64,000 nucleotides of DNA, from the NCBI GenBank assembly GCA_910584905.1, contig CAJUCQ010000070.1, forward strand, positions 180,678 through 244,677, in the 5' to 3' direction. Below, piece by piece: positions 19,930-28,606 of this stretch. The notes below the pieces were generated by a model. It worked only from the letters and a program-made list of their open reading frames with translations, was not told where the DNA came from and did not search any database. The DNA is from an uncultured Muribaculaceae bacterium (GTDB lineage Bacteria > Bacteroidota > Bacteroidia > Bacteroidales > Muribaculaceae). Position 1 is the first letter of the stretch. Each line of letters starts with the position of its first letter. The translations under genes and the position numbers were made by a program.

Positions 19930-21225
19930 TCACGGGCGAGTCTGCCCGGCGCCGGTGATGAGGTATTTGTAGGTCACAATCTCGGCAAGAGCCATCGGTC
20001 CGCGGGCGTGGAGTTTCTGCGTTGATATGCCTATTTCGGCACCGAGGCCGAACTGGGCGCCGTCGGTGAAGGCCGTCGAGACGTTAGCGTAGACGCATGC
20101 GGCATCGATGCGACGGAGGAATTCGGTTGTAGCCTCGCGGTTCTCGGCTATGATGCTCTCGCTGTGTTTCGAGCCGTGGGTGTTTATAAATTCGATGGCT
20201 TCGTCGATGTCGACCACGGTTTTGACGCTCATCTTGTATGCAAGCCATTCCCGGCCGAAATCATCGGCTGAGGCGTGGCGCAGGCAGGGATATGCGCCGT
20301 CGAGGGCGGCATAGGCTTCGTCGTCGGCGTAGATTTCCACTTGTTTCGATGCGAGGCCGTAGCATAGGGCCGGGAGCGATGCAAGGCGCGCACGGTCGAT
20401 TACGAGGCAATCGAGGGCGTTGCAAACGCTGACGCGGCGGGTCTTGGCGTTGAGGATGATGCTGCCGCCGGTGGCGATGTCGCCGGAGGAATGGAAGTAT
20501 GTGTGGCACACTCCGGCGCCGGTCTCGATGACGGGCACGCGGGAGTTGTCTCTCACAAAGTCGATGAGGCCGCGGCCGCCGCGGGGGATTATCAGGTCGA
20601 TGCTTCCGCGGGCCTCAAGCATGGCGCGGGCGGCGTCATGGCCGTCGGGGAGAAGGCGCACGGCTTCGGGGTCCATGCCTCGGGCCTCCAGCACGTCGCG
20701 GATGATTTCAACGGCTTTGGTGTTGGTATGCGAGGCCTGACTGCCGCCTTTGAGCACCACGGCCGAACCGGCGCGGAAGCATAGGGCGAATACGTCGAAG
20801 GTGACGTTCGGGCGCGCTTCGTAAATCACGCCGATGACGCCGAATGGCGTCGTGACCTTGCGGATAAGCATGCCGTTGGGGCGACGCCGGCGCTCGAGTT
20901 CGACGCCGACAGGCGACGGCAGGGCGGCTACGTTTCTCATCTCGGCAACGATGGCGTCGATGCGCTCCTGCGTGAGGAGGAGGCGGTCGTATTTAGGATC
21001 GGCGGGGTCCATAGCCTCAAGGTCGAGGGCATTGGCGTCAAGGATTTCGGCGGCGCGTGCGGCGACGGCGTCGGCTACGGCTTCGATTGTCTTCGAACTT
21101 TGCTCCGGCGTCAGCTCGGCCACGCGGTCAGCGGCCCAACGGGACGCGCTGAAGTCTATTTTTGAGGGGTCGCAAAGGGTTTTCGCGGACTCGGCGATAA
21201 TGTTTGTGCGGATAATTGTGTCCAT
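19930..21225 (-). CDS. proA: Gamma-glutamyl phosphate reductase
   Basis: 431 residues. ProA reduces gamma-glutamyl phosphate to glutamate semialdehyde with NADPH, the second step of proline synthesis. Family motifs include PFGVIGVIYEARPNVTFD (around residue 125), VLKGGSQASHTN, LIIPRGGRGLIDFV, and the catalytic cysteine in ETGAGVCHTYFH near residue 238. Late motifs (STAFTDGAQFGLGAEIGIST, HARGPMALAEIVTYKY) are intact. It lies 132 bases downstream of proB on the same strand. Confidence 0.96.
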   Translation of the reverse strand: MDTIIRTNIIAESAKTLCDPSKIDFSASRWAADRVAELTPEQSSKTIEAVADAVAARAAEILDANALDLEAMDPADPKYDRLLLTQERIDAIVAEMRNVAALPSPVGVELERRRRPNGMLIRKVTTPFGVIGVIYEARPNVTFDVFALCFRAGSAVVLKGGSQASHTNTKAVEIIRDVLEARGMDPEAVRLLPDGHDAARAMLEARGSIDLIIPRGGRGLIDFVRDNSRVPVIETGAGVCHTYFHSSGDIATGGSIILNAKTRRVSVCNALDCLVIDRARLASLPALCYGLASKQVEIYADDEAYAALDGAYPCLRHASADDFGREWLAYKMSVKTVVDIDEAIEFINTHGSKHSESIIAENREATTEFLRRIDAACVYANVSTAFTDGAQFGLGAEIGISTQKLHARGPMALAEIVTYKYLITGAGQTRP

Positions 21226-21357
21226 AGTTCTGAAACGCTTTTTCGATTACGGCGCGCCGCCTTGTCTTTGGAGCGGATAGGCCGTAACGGGTGATTGGAA
21301 ACCTAAACTTTATATTATCTACGTGTATAATACTAACATCGCCGGAGGGCCTGCGGT

Positions 21358-22494
21358 TCAGTCGCAGGGTCCGTAGACGTAGATATAATCGGCGTGGATA
21401 AGGGGTGCGGAGCTGCGCTTGCGCCCGATTGCGCGGCGTGCGGCCGCGGCCCCGAGGCCTGCGCGTCCGCAGGCAATGACATCGCCCGAGGGGGCGGTGA
21501 CGGTGATGATGTCGCCGGCGTCGAACTCTCCCTGCACGTCAGTGACGCCCACGGGGAGAAGGCTCGCTCCGCCTTTGAGCAAGGCCTCGGCGGCGCCGTC
21601 GTTCACGACCACGGTGCCTTTGGCGAAGCTTCGCCCGTGGGCAATCCAGCGTTTGAGACTTGAAGGCTCGCGCGGGGAGGCTTCAAAGACAGTGGCCGCG
21701 ACGGGTCCGGGAGCAAGTCCGAGCATGGCGGGGAGGATATGCTCGCGTTTTCCGTTGGCTATAACCACGTCGATGCCTTCGGCGGCAACCTGACGGGCCA
21801 CGCGGTATTTAGTCGACATGCCCCCTCGTCCGAGGCTCGAACGGGCGGAGCTGATACAGGCCTCAAGATTGTCGGCCGGGCCTACGCGGCTTATCAGCCT
21901 CGCTTCGGGCAAGGCGGGGTCGAAGGTGTAGATTCCGTCGATATTGCTCAGGATTATGAGTGCGTCGGCGTCCATCATCGAGGCGATAAGCCCGGAGAGT
22001 TCGTCGTTGTCGGTGAACATAAGTTCGGTGACGGACACGGTGTCGTTCTCGTTGACCACGGGGATAACTCCGGCTTCGAGCATCACGCCCATACAGTGCT
22101 TCTGATTGAGGTAATGGCGGCGTGTGGCGAGATTTTCTTTCGTTGCCAGCACCTGTCCGCATATTATGGAGCGGTCGCGGAAAAATTCGTAGTAGCGGTT
22201 TATGAGTCTCGCCTGCCCGACGGCGCTGAAGAGCTGTCGCGCCGACACGCTGTCGAGGTCGCCGACGGCGACTCCTCGCCTGCGAAACTCGCCGCGCCCG
22301 CTTGCCACGGCGCCCGACGATATGAGGATTATCTCTACGCCTGCGTCGTGGAGGAGGGCTATCTGGTCGACAAGCGCGCTCATGCGGGTCACGTCGAGTT
22401 CGCCGTCGGCACGGGTGAGCACGTTGCTCCCGACTTTGATTACGATTCTCGACGGACGGGCGGCAAAGAGGCCGCCGATGGGTTGTGTTTCCAT
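21358..22494 (-). CDS. proB: Glutamate 5-kinase with C-terminal PUA domain
   Basis: 378 residues. ProB phosphorylates glutamate with ATP in the first, usually proline-inhibited, step of proline synthesis. The amino-acid-kinase fold starts IVIKVGSNVLTR (residues 18-29); ISSGAVASGRGEF, VNENDTVSVTELMFTDNDELSG and GRGGMSTK follow in order. The last ~100 residues (GTVVVNDGAAEALLKGGASL onward) form the PUA domain found on long ProB proteins. It starts 53 bases after dnaX, so it may be transcribed with it. Confidence 0.96.
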   Translation of the reverse strand: METQPIGGLFAARPSRIVIKVGSNVLTRADGELDVTRMSALVDQIALLHDAGVEIILISSGAVASGRGEFRRRGVAVGDLDSVSARQLFSAVGQARLINRYYEFFRDRSIICGQVLATKENLATRRHYLNQKHCMGVMLEAGVIPVVNENDTVSVTELMFTDNDELSGLIASMMDADALIILSNIDGIYTFDPALPEARLISRVGPADNLEACISSARSSLGRGGMSTKYRVARQVAAEGIDVVIANGKREHILPAMLGLAPGPVAATVFEASPREPSSLKRWIAHGRSFAKGTVVVNDGAAEALLKGGASLLPVGVTDVQGEFDAGDIITVTAPSGDVIACGRAGLGAAAARRAIGRKRSSAPLIHADYIYVYGPCD

Positions 22495-22547
22495 AAAAAA
22501 GTATTATACAAAACCGCGCTCCGTCCGGGGGCGCGCGTGTGCGGGGG

Positions 22548-24326
22548 CTAAATAAGACGAAGTTTATATTTTTCGATGAAATCCCTGACTTCGGGATTTG
22601 TCTCCACCCAGTGGGCGAGCACCTGATTGTCGGTCCACATGCGGGGCTGAATCTCGCCTGAAGAAATCTGCGCGGCAACGCTGACGCTGTCGTTTCCGAG
22701 GGCCGAACGCAGATGGGCAATCAGGCGCGGCATAACCTCTTGCAGGGCCTTTGCGCCGATTTCGCCGTCGACGGCGGCGGTCCATTGCTCGTTTTCGCCG
22801 CGCTCGAGGCGCGCCGTGCGCATGGCGTTGATTAGTATATGGGCCGTGGTGTTGGCTTCGATGAAGGCCACCCATGCCGCGCGGAAGGCCTCGTCGGTGT
22901 AGGAAGCCGTCGCCTTGGGCGCGGAGGCTGCGTATGCGGCGGGGGCTTCGGCTACTCCCCCTTGCCGCGCAGGGGCTGTGGCGGCGGGATGGATGGAGAG
23001 GCGTCCGGGCGCGGCCACATGGCGCACCGGCGGCGGCACATCGTAAGTCCCCGTCGCCGGGCGCCGCGGAGCCGGGACGGGAGCGGCCGGCGCCTGACGC
23101 GCCGCCGCAGGTGATACGGGTTTCTGAGGCGCGGACATCTTCGGTGCGGCCGTGGCGGCAGGGCTTGCCGGCCCGGTGGTCGCAGTCAAAGGTCTGAGCA
23201 GCCCCCCGACGTGTCCGCTACGCTTGGTCGAGGGGCTCAATCGTTGGCACAGTTTGATGAGTGTCAGTTCGATGAGCAGCTGTTTGCCGGAGGCGGCGCG
23301 ATAGTTGAAGTCGGCGTCGTTGCAGAGGTCCATCGCGCGATAGAGGAAATCGGGTTTGAGCGTCTTGGCGCGCCGGGCCATCTCTTCGCGCACCTCGGGC
23401 GCGGCGTCGAGCAGCACGATTGTCGACGGGTCGCACGCCACCATCAGGTCGCGGAGATACTGGGCGAGGCCGTTGATGAAAAACTGCGAGTCGAAGCCCT
23501 TATCGCGGATTTCTTTGTAAATCAGGAGCGCCTTGGCCACGTCGCGGGCAACAAAGGCGTCGACGAGGCGCTCGTAGTATGTGTTGTCGAGGACATTGAG
23601 GTTCTCGACGGTCGCGGCGTAGGTGATGCTTCCGCGGCCGGAGGCGAGCACTTGGTCGAAAATCGACAACGCGTCGCGCATGGCGCCGTCAGCTTTTCGC
23701 GCAATGATGTTGAGCGCGGCGGGTTCGGCGACGGCGCCCTCGCTACGGGCCACATTCTGCATGTGGCTCACCATATCGGGGATTGATATGCGGTTGAAGT
23801 CGTAGATCTGACAGCGCGAGAGGATTGTGGGTATGATTTTGTGTTTCTCGGTCGTTGCAAGGATAAAGATTGCATGCGCCGGCGGTTCTTCGAGGGTTTT
23901 GAGGAAGGCGTTGAAGGCGTTGGCCGTGAGCATGTGCACCTCGTCGATGATAAACACGCGATAGCGTCCCTGCGTCGGAGGCACCATTACCTGCTCGATG
24001 AGGTCGCGGATGTCGTCGACGCCGTTGTGGGATGCGGCGTCAAGCTCGATGATATTGAGCGAACGGTTTTCGTTGAACTGACGGCACGAGTCGCATTCGT
24101 TGCATGCTTCGCCCTCGGGCGTGGGGTGCTCGCAGTTGATGGTTTTGGCGAAAATACGGGCGCAAGACGTCTTTCCGACCCCTCTTGAGCCGCAGAAGAG
24201 GTAGGCGTGGGCCAGCTTGTTTCCGGCTATCGCGCTCTTGAGGGTCTCGGTAAGGGCCTGTTGTCCGACGACTGAGGCGAAGGTCGAAGGCCGGTATTTA
24301 CGCGCTGAGACAATGTATTGTTCCAT
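22548..24326 (-). CDS. dnaX: DNA polymerase III subunit gamma/tau
   Basis: 592 residues from MEQYIVSARKYRPSTF, the standard DnaX N-terminus; the frame extends 27 codons further, but those cover the promoter. Walker A is GSRGVGKT (46-53), followed by the zinc-binding cysteines CEHPTPEGEACNECDSC (around 65-81) and the DEVHMLT Walker B segment. After domain III (to ~365) comes an Ala/Pro-rich linker (about 385-480) and a C-terminal domain like tau's polymerase-binding part. DnaX is the clamp-loader ATPase that couples the polymerases to the helicase. I did not find an obvious slippery A-run of the E. coli type. Confidence 0.96.
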   Translation of the reverse strand: MEQYIVSARKYRPSTFASVVGQQALTETLKSAIAGNKLAHAYLFCGSRGVGKTSCARIFAKTINCEHPTPEGEACNECDSCRQFNENRSLNIIELDAASHNGVDDIRDLIEQVMVPPTQGRYRVFIIDEVHMLTANAFNAFLKTLEEPPAHAIFILATTEKHKIIPTILSRCQIYDFNRISIPDMVSHMQNVARSEGAVAEPAALNIIARKADGAMRDALSIFDQVLASGRGSITYAATVENLNVLDNTYYERLVDAFVARDVAKALLIYKEIRDKGFDSQFFINGLAQYLRDLMVACDPSTIVLLDAAPEVREEMARRAKTLKPDFLYRAMDLCNDADFNYRAASGKQLLIELTLIKLCQRLSPSTKRSGHVGGLLRPLTATTGPASPAATAAPKMSAPQKPVSPAAARQAPAAPVPAPRRPATGTYDVPPPVRHVAAPGRLSIHPAATAPARQGGVAEAPAAYAASAPKATASYTDEAFRAAWVAFIEANTTAHILINAMRTARLERGENEQWTAAVDGEIGAKALQEVMPRLIAHLRSALGNDSVSVAAQISSGEIQPRMWTDNQVLAHWVETNPEVRDFIEKYKLRLI

Positions 24327-24376
24327 ATAAGACAGCATGCGGGAGGCGGCGGAAAAAGTGCGCGCTCCCGTCACCG

Positions 24377-24408
24377 CAAAGATACAAAATCCCCCGAACT
24401 TCTGCAAG
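24377..24408 (-). promoter_or_regulatory. dnaX promoter
   Basis: The minus strand carries TATCTTTG (24384-24377), a perfect -7 match, with CTTG at 24408-24405 about 20 bases upstream. The spacer overlaps the T-run and right arm of the terminator of the preceding gene. The leader would be about 44 bases. Confidence 0.75.
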
Positions 24409-24422
24409 AGAATCCGGGGGAT
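24385..24422 (-). terminator. Terminator of the 1133-residue secreted protein gene
   Basis: On the minus strand ATCCCCCG (24422-24415) pairs with CGGGGGAT (24396-24389) around an 18-base loop, followed by TTTTG. It sits inside the dnaX promoter spacer. Confidence 0.7.
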
Positions 24423-24441
24423 GAAACGGGGGCGGAGGATG

Positions 24442-27400
24442 TTATTTCACTATTTTCCGAGCTTCGCCGTTGACGACGCGGATGTAGAGCGCGCCGGGAG
24501 CGGGCTTGTAGACGCGGATGCCCTGAAGGGTGTAGTACTCGGCCTCGCCTTCGCTGACGCCGACGGCGTCGAGCCCGGTGCTTGAGTCGGCCTTGCCGCC
24601 CGCAACGAGGTAGGTGTCGGGGGCTCCGGCGCTCTTGAGGGTCACGTAGACGGCGTGCTCGCCGATGGCCTGCGGAGCATAGTGGACGGTGAACTTGCCG
24701 CCTTCGGCCGGGAGCGAAATGTCGCTAAGCTCGAAGTGGTCTTTGTCAGCGCCTTCGAAGGCGATGGCAATGTTTTCGGAAAGATTCAGCCCCGTGACGG
24801 TGAATTCTTCGACGGGCACTTTCTCGCCGACCTTGGCCGTTGTCACACCCTGCGTTTTGTCGACGCGGATAAAGGGCACGGTCGTGTCGCCCCAGCTGAA
24901 GTCGTCGACGTAATACACAGCCGTCGTGTTGCGTCCGCGGGTCGAGAGGTAATGGAAGCCGATGAAGAATGTGTCGGCGAGGTCGAGGGCGTCGAAGTCG
25001 ATGATATAGTCGCGCCATTCGCCTGAGGCGTCGGCAGTAGCCGGGATTTCAACTCCGCCGATAACCTGATAGCGCTCGTCTTCGGGGAGCTGCGGGTCGA
25101 TATAGAGGACGGAGAATTGGTCGGTCATGTCGTCGGTGAGGAAATCGCCCTTGATGCGGAACGAAAGCAGGCGATTGGGGCATTCGGTGAAGTCGAGTGC
25201 GGGCGAAAGCAGAAGCATCTCGGCGGGCGATTCAGTCGCTTCGCCGCCCTTGGAGTCGTAGGCGGTCACCTTCGCCGCAGTGTTGCCGTCGGCGGTGTAG
25301 CTCCAGAAGGCGCGTGTGCCTTCGAGGGCCACGTTCTTCCATCCGGCCAGCGAGAGGGGTTTGTTGTTTTCGCCCGAGGCGTCGAAGGATGTGGCGTATT
25401 GCGCAAGGGGGTTCGAGGTGTCGAATTCGAGTTCATCGCCCTGCTTTTCCTCGCCGGGCTGTGAGCCGGACGTAGAGCCTGTGACTTTGACGGTGAGCGT
25501 CGGAGCCTTGACGGCGCTGAATTCGATAGTCTCGCTGAAGGAGCCTTCCTCGCGGGGCGCGAATGTCACCTTGAGCTGCGTGACACCGTCCTTGAGGAAT
25601 GAGGTCGAGGAGATGCGGAAAGCTCCGTTGCCTTCGCCGAGAACGCGGATGTTGCCGTAGTCGAGAAGGTGGGCCGCATGGATTGTGAGGGTCTGCTCCT
25701 GCGTTGCGCCCGCGGCGGCCGTGAAGGGAGCGAGACTGCTGCTGTCGACGGTGAATTCGGGCATGTTGTCGGGGTCATAGGCCAAAGCGGCGATTGACAT
25801 CGACGACGACAGTTCGGTGGGGCTGGCATCGAAGTTTATCATCGCTTCGTTGCGGCCTGTCACGGTGGGTTTGAACGAGATGTTTATGGTGTATTCGCCC
25901 GTTCCTGCCGGAATTTCGTCGAGGTCGGCGATGAAGGAGGCGCGTTGCTTGCCTCCAATCCACACCGACGTGGGCTTGGGCATATCCGAGGCCTTTACGG
26001 TGAGCTTGGCAAAGGGGGTGGCCACGCCGAGGGGGTAGTACTCGGTAGCCTCGACGAGAAGCTCGCGCGAGATTTCAAGTCCGGGTTCGCCGGCCTTGGC
26101 CGAGAGGTCGTCGAGCGAACGCATGGTGATTATGGCCGCTGATGCCGAGGTGGAGATTCCCGTCACGGCCGCTTCGGCGGGAATTTCCGTGCCGATGATG
26201 TTTGTATTGGCGAAGGGGCGGACGCGTCCGGTAGCCGAGCCTGAGCTTACGTCTGTGCCGGCGGTGGTGAAGGTCTCGCCTGCCGAGGCGAAGGTGAGGT
26301 CGCTGACGGTGACGAGGCGGTTGAGATAATAGTCGGGGCTCTCGGCGAGGTCGGCAAGCGAGAGCGAAACGGGCGTCGGGAAGTCATTCTCGGCCACAAG
26401 CGTGGCAAAGGCCATGCCTTCGGGCTTGAAATAGCCCATGAGTTCGAATCCGGGCACACCGAGCGTCGGCTCCGTGGCCATGAGGTAGAGGTCTTTGATG
26501 CGGTCGCCGGCCTTGAGGGGCGATTGTTCAAGCCCGGTGAAGGCATAGCTTACGGCGATGCCGCCGACCTGATCCTGCATGTAGATCTTCTGCGCTGTCT
26601 CGTCGACGTAGGTCACACACGCGGCGTTGGAATAGTTGTAGGTCTCGTATTCGGTCACGGACGAGGCAAAGCGGAAGTTCATCATGCTCTTTACGGGCAC
26701 GACCTCGACGCTCAGGGGCAAGGAGGCCTGCGCGTTGCCGGAAGTGAGGGTGATGGTCTCGCGCACGGGAGTCGAGGCGGAGGCGTCGATGGTGAGCGCG
26801 AGCTTATAGCCTTCGTCGCCGAGAGCTTCGGCGGCCGGGATAGTCGATACGGAAGCCTTGACGCCCGAACCGAGTCCGCTGATGCTTATGTCATCGGTGA
26901 TGTTCTTGGCCTTGACGGTGACTTCGACGGGATATTTCTGATACTGATAGAGGGCGAAGCCTGAAGGTAGGGGCGCCATCGTTGCGGTGATTTCCGCCTT
27001 GTCAATGGGGTCGACCGGACGAGTGTCGCCGTTCTCGAAGAGTTCGTCCCATGTCGTGGCCACGCGGATTGGTCCGACGAGCATTTCAGGGCACTTGAGC
27101 GTGCTGCCTGTTGCCTGACTGACGTAAACCCCGACAAAGCCTTTCGAGAGGTCGGCCTTTGACTGCGTGGTGACAAGCGTCGACGTCGTTTTCTCCTTCG
27201 CCGGATTAATCCAGGCCTCGAAGACGTCGTTAGTTGTGCCCTCGACGATTCCATAATGAAGCACCACGAGATAGGTCGTGTTCAGATCTAGTTCCTCGCT
27301 TGTGGCCGTGGGGTTGTTTGAGTTTTTATCGAAGCCAAGGTAAAATTTGCCTTCGTTCTCGGACGGCACGGCTATGACCCGCGGCCCGAAGGTGGGTGCT

Positions 27401-27843
27401 GCGCCGTCCTTGAGCGCCATGGCGGAGTTGGTCGAAAGAAGCGAAAAGAAGTAGTTCTTCGACTCGACTTTCTGCGCGTTGATGAGGAAGGCTGCGTAGA
27501 TGTCGCCCTCGGTTATCGGCGTCACGGTCGCCGTGCTCTCGTCGCGGGGCACGCATGCGTGGAGCACGTCCTCATCCTGCATGTCGACAGGCGCAAGCTT
27601 CAGACTCTTGCCCGAAATGAAATTGTCGAACGAAAGGCGGGTGTCTGTCACCTTTACGGGATTCGACTTCGTTTTATGGTTGCTGAGCAACCAGCCGCCC
27701 TGCGGATAAAGATTCCCCGCGGGATAATCGAACGTCTCGGAGAAGAGAACTTCCGCCGAGGCTGCCGCCGGCGAAAGGATGGAGGAGGCGATAACGGCTC
27801 CGGCCAGCCCGCGGCGTAGGGTGTTGAGTAGCCTTTTTGTCAT
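24442..27843 (-). CDS. Large secreted multidomain protein with C-terminal tail motif
   Basis: 1133 residues from MTKRLLNTLRRGLAG, which gives a signal peptide ending near residue 30 (AASAEV); the 20 extra upstream codons overlap the promoter. After an N-terminal SETFDYPAG-type jelly-roll-like domain (about 30-275), immunoglobulin-like beta domains follow. A second choice-of-anchor-like domain (about 810-955) contains YYVDDFSWGD, then another Ig-like domain. The C-terminus (YYTLQGIRVY ... GALYIRVVNG ... KIVK) is the short tail seen on the 638 gene product. No enzyme motif is visible. Relatives are usually surface or secreted adhesion/glycan-binding proteins; the function here is unknown. It is a single-gene unit with its own promoter and terminator. 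Confidence 0.78.
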   Translation of the reverse strand: MTKRLLNTLRRGLAGAVIASSILSPAAASAEVLFSETFDYPAGNLYPQGGWLLSNHKTKSNPVKVTDTRLSFDNFISGKSLKLAPVDMQDEDVLHACVPRDESTATVTPITEGDIYAAFLINAQKVESKNYFFSLLSTNSAMALKDGAAPTFGPRVIAVPSENEGKFYLGFDKNSNNPTATSEELDLNTTYLVVLHYGIVEGTTNDVFEAWINPAKEKTTSTLVTTQSKADLSKGFVGVYVSQATGSTLKCPEMLVGPIRVATTWDELFENGDTRPVDPIDKAEITATMAPLPSGFALYQYQKYPVEVTVKAKNITDDISISGLGSGVKASVSTIPAAEALGDEGYKLALTIDASASTPVRETITLTSGNAQASLPLSVEVVPVKSMMNFRFASSVTEYETYNYSNAACVTYVDETAQKIYMQDQVGGIAVSYAFTGLEQSPLKAGDRIKDLYLMATEPTLGVPGFELMGYFKPEGMAFATLVAENDFPTPVSLSLADLAESPDYYLNRLVTVSDLTFASAGETFTTAGTDVSSGSATGRVRPFANTNIIGTEIPAEAAVTGISTSASAAIITMRSLDDLSAKAGEPGLEISRELLVEATEYYPLGVATPFAKLTVKASDMPKPTSVWIGGKQRASFIADLDEIPAGTGEYTINISFKPTVTGRNEAMINFDASPTELSSSMSIAALAYDPDNMPEFTVDSSSLAPFTAAAGATQEQTLTIHAAHLLDYGNIRVLGEGNGAFRISSTSFLKDGVTQLKVTFAPREEGSFSETIEFSAVKAPTLTVKVTGSTSGSQPGEEKQGDELEFDTSNPLAQYATSFDASGENNKPLSLAGWKNVALEGTRAFWSYTADGNTAAKVTAYDSKGGEATESPAEMLLLSPALDFTECPNRLLSFRIKGDFLTDDMTDQFSVLYIDPQLPEDERYQVIGGVEIPATADASGEWRDYIIDFDALDLADTFFIGFHYLSTRGRNTTAVYYVDDFSWGDTTVPFIRVDKTQGVTTAKVGEKVPVEEFTVTGLNLSENIAIAFEGADKDHFELSDISLPAEGGKFTVHYAPQAIGEHAVYVTLKSAGAPDTYLVAGGKADSSTGLDAVGVSEGEAEYYTLQGIRVYKPAPGALYIRVVNGEARKIVK

Positions 27844-27872
27844 AAAAATATGCAATGATGATTTATTCTGCC

Positions 27873-27903
27873 CAAAAATACAAAATAAATCCGCTCTACG
27901 CAA
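27873..27903 (-). promoter_or_regulatory. Promoter of the 1133-residue protein gene
   Basis: The minus strand reads TATTTTTG (27880-27873), matching TAnnTTTG, with GTTG ending at 27901, 20 bases upstream. The leader is about 23 bases. The remaining 210 bases up to dtd (27904-28113) show no gene and no clear hairpin. Confidence 0.6.
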
Positions 27904-28113
27904 CCAAACGACACGTATTCTTGAATTTTTATTCTCAAAACGCGCATTTTTGCCTCCGGACGGTGCAGGCGATGCTCGGTAAACGGCATTTTACGCGCAA
28001 TTTTACGACCCTGCGGCCGAGGCGCGTGCAAATTCGCCAATCTCAGAGGCTCAAAAGCATGGCAAATGGTGGCTTAACAGTTGATACTCAGTGTATAAAC
28101 TCGCTTGCTCAGG

Positions 28114-28566
28114 CTATTCTTTCAGACGCGAATCCACGATGATTGTGACCGGACCGTCGTTTGTAAAGGCTATTTTCATGTCGGCGCCGAATTTTCCGCG
28201 TGCGCAAGGCTTGGACAAGGCGCGGTCGAGAAGCGAACAAAAATATTCATACAGCCCGACGGCCACGTCGTGTCCGGCGGCACGGATATAACTCGGGCGG
28301 CGCCCCTTGCGGGTCGAGGACGTAAGCGTGAACTGGCTCACGGCCATGACGTCGCCGCCGACGTCAAGCACCGAGCGGTTCATCACACCGGCGTCGTCAT
28401 TGAAAATGCGCATGCCGAGGGCTTTGTCGGCAAGCCACTCGGCATCAGCCTCCGTGTCGCCGGTCTCGACACCTACAAGAATCATAAGTCCGGCTCCGGC
28501 CTCGCTGAAAAGTTCGCCATCTATCGACAGCCGCGAACCAAGGCTGCGTTGAATCACTATTCTCAT
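28114..28566 (-). CDS. dtd: D-aminoacyl-tRNA deacylase
   Basis: 150 residues, the full length of the DTD family, which removes D-amino acids (and glycine) from mischarged tRNAs. The two hallmark motifs are present: SQFTL (residues ~78-82) and the Gly-cisPro motif in NDGPVTIIVDS near the C-terminus. RKGRRPSY and FGADMKI are also conserved. It is the last gene of the ybeY-mnmG-apt-uvrC-dtd run, 40 bases after uvrC. Confidence 0.95.
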   Translation of the reverse strand: MRIVIQRSLGSRLSIDGELFSEAGAGLMILVGVETGDTEADAEWLADKALGMRIFNDDAGVMNRSVLDVGGDVMAVSQFTLTSSTRKGRRPSYIRAAGHDVAVGLYEYFCSLLDRALSKPCARGKFGADMKIAFTNDGPVTIIVDSRLKE

Positions 28567-28606
28567 ATTATAATCCTATGGGGTTTATCTTCCGAAGACC
28601 GGGCCG

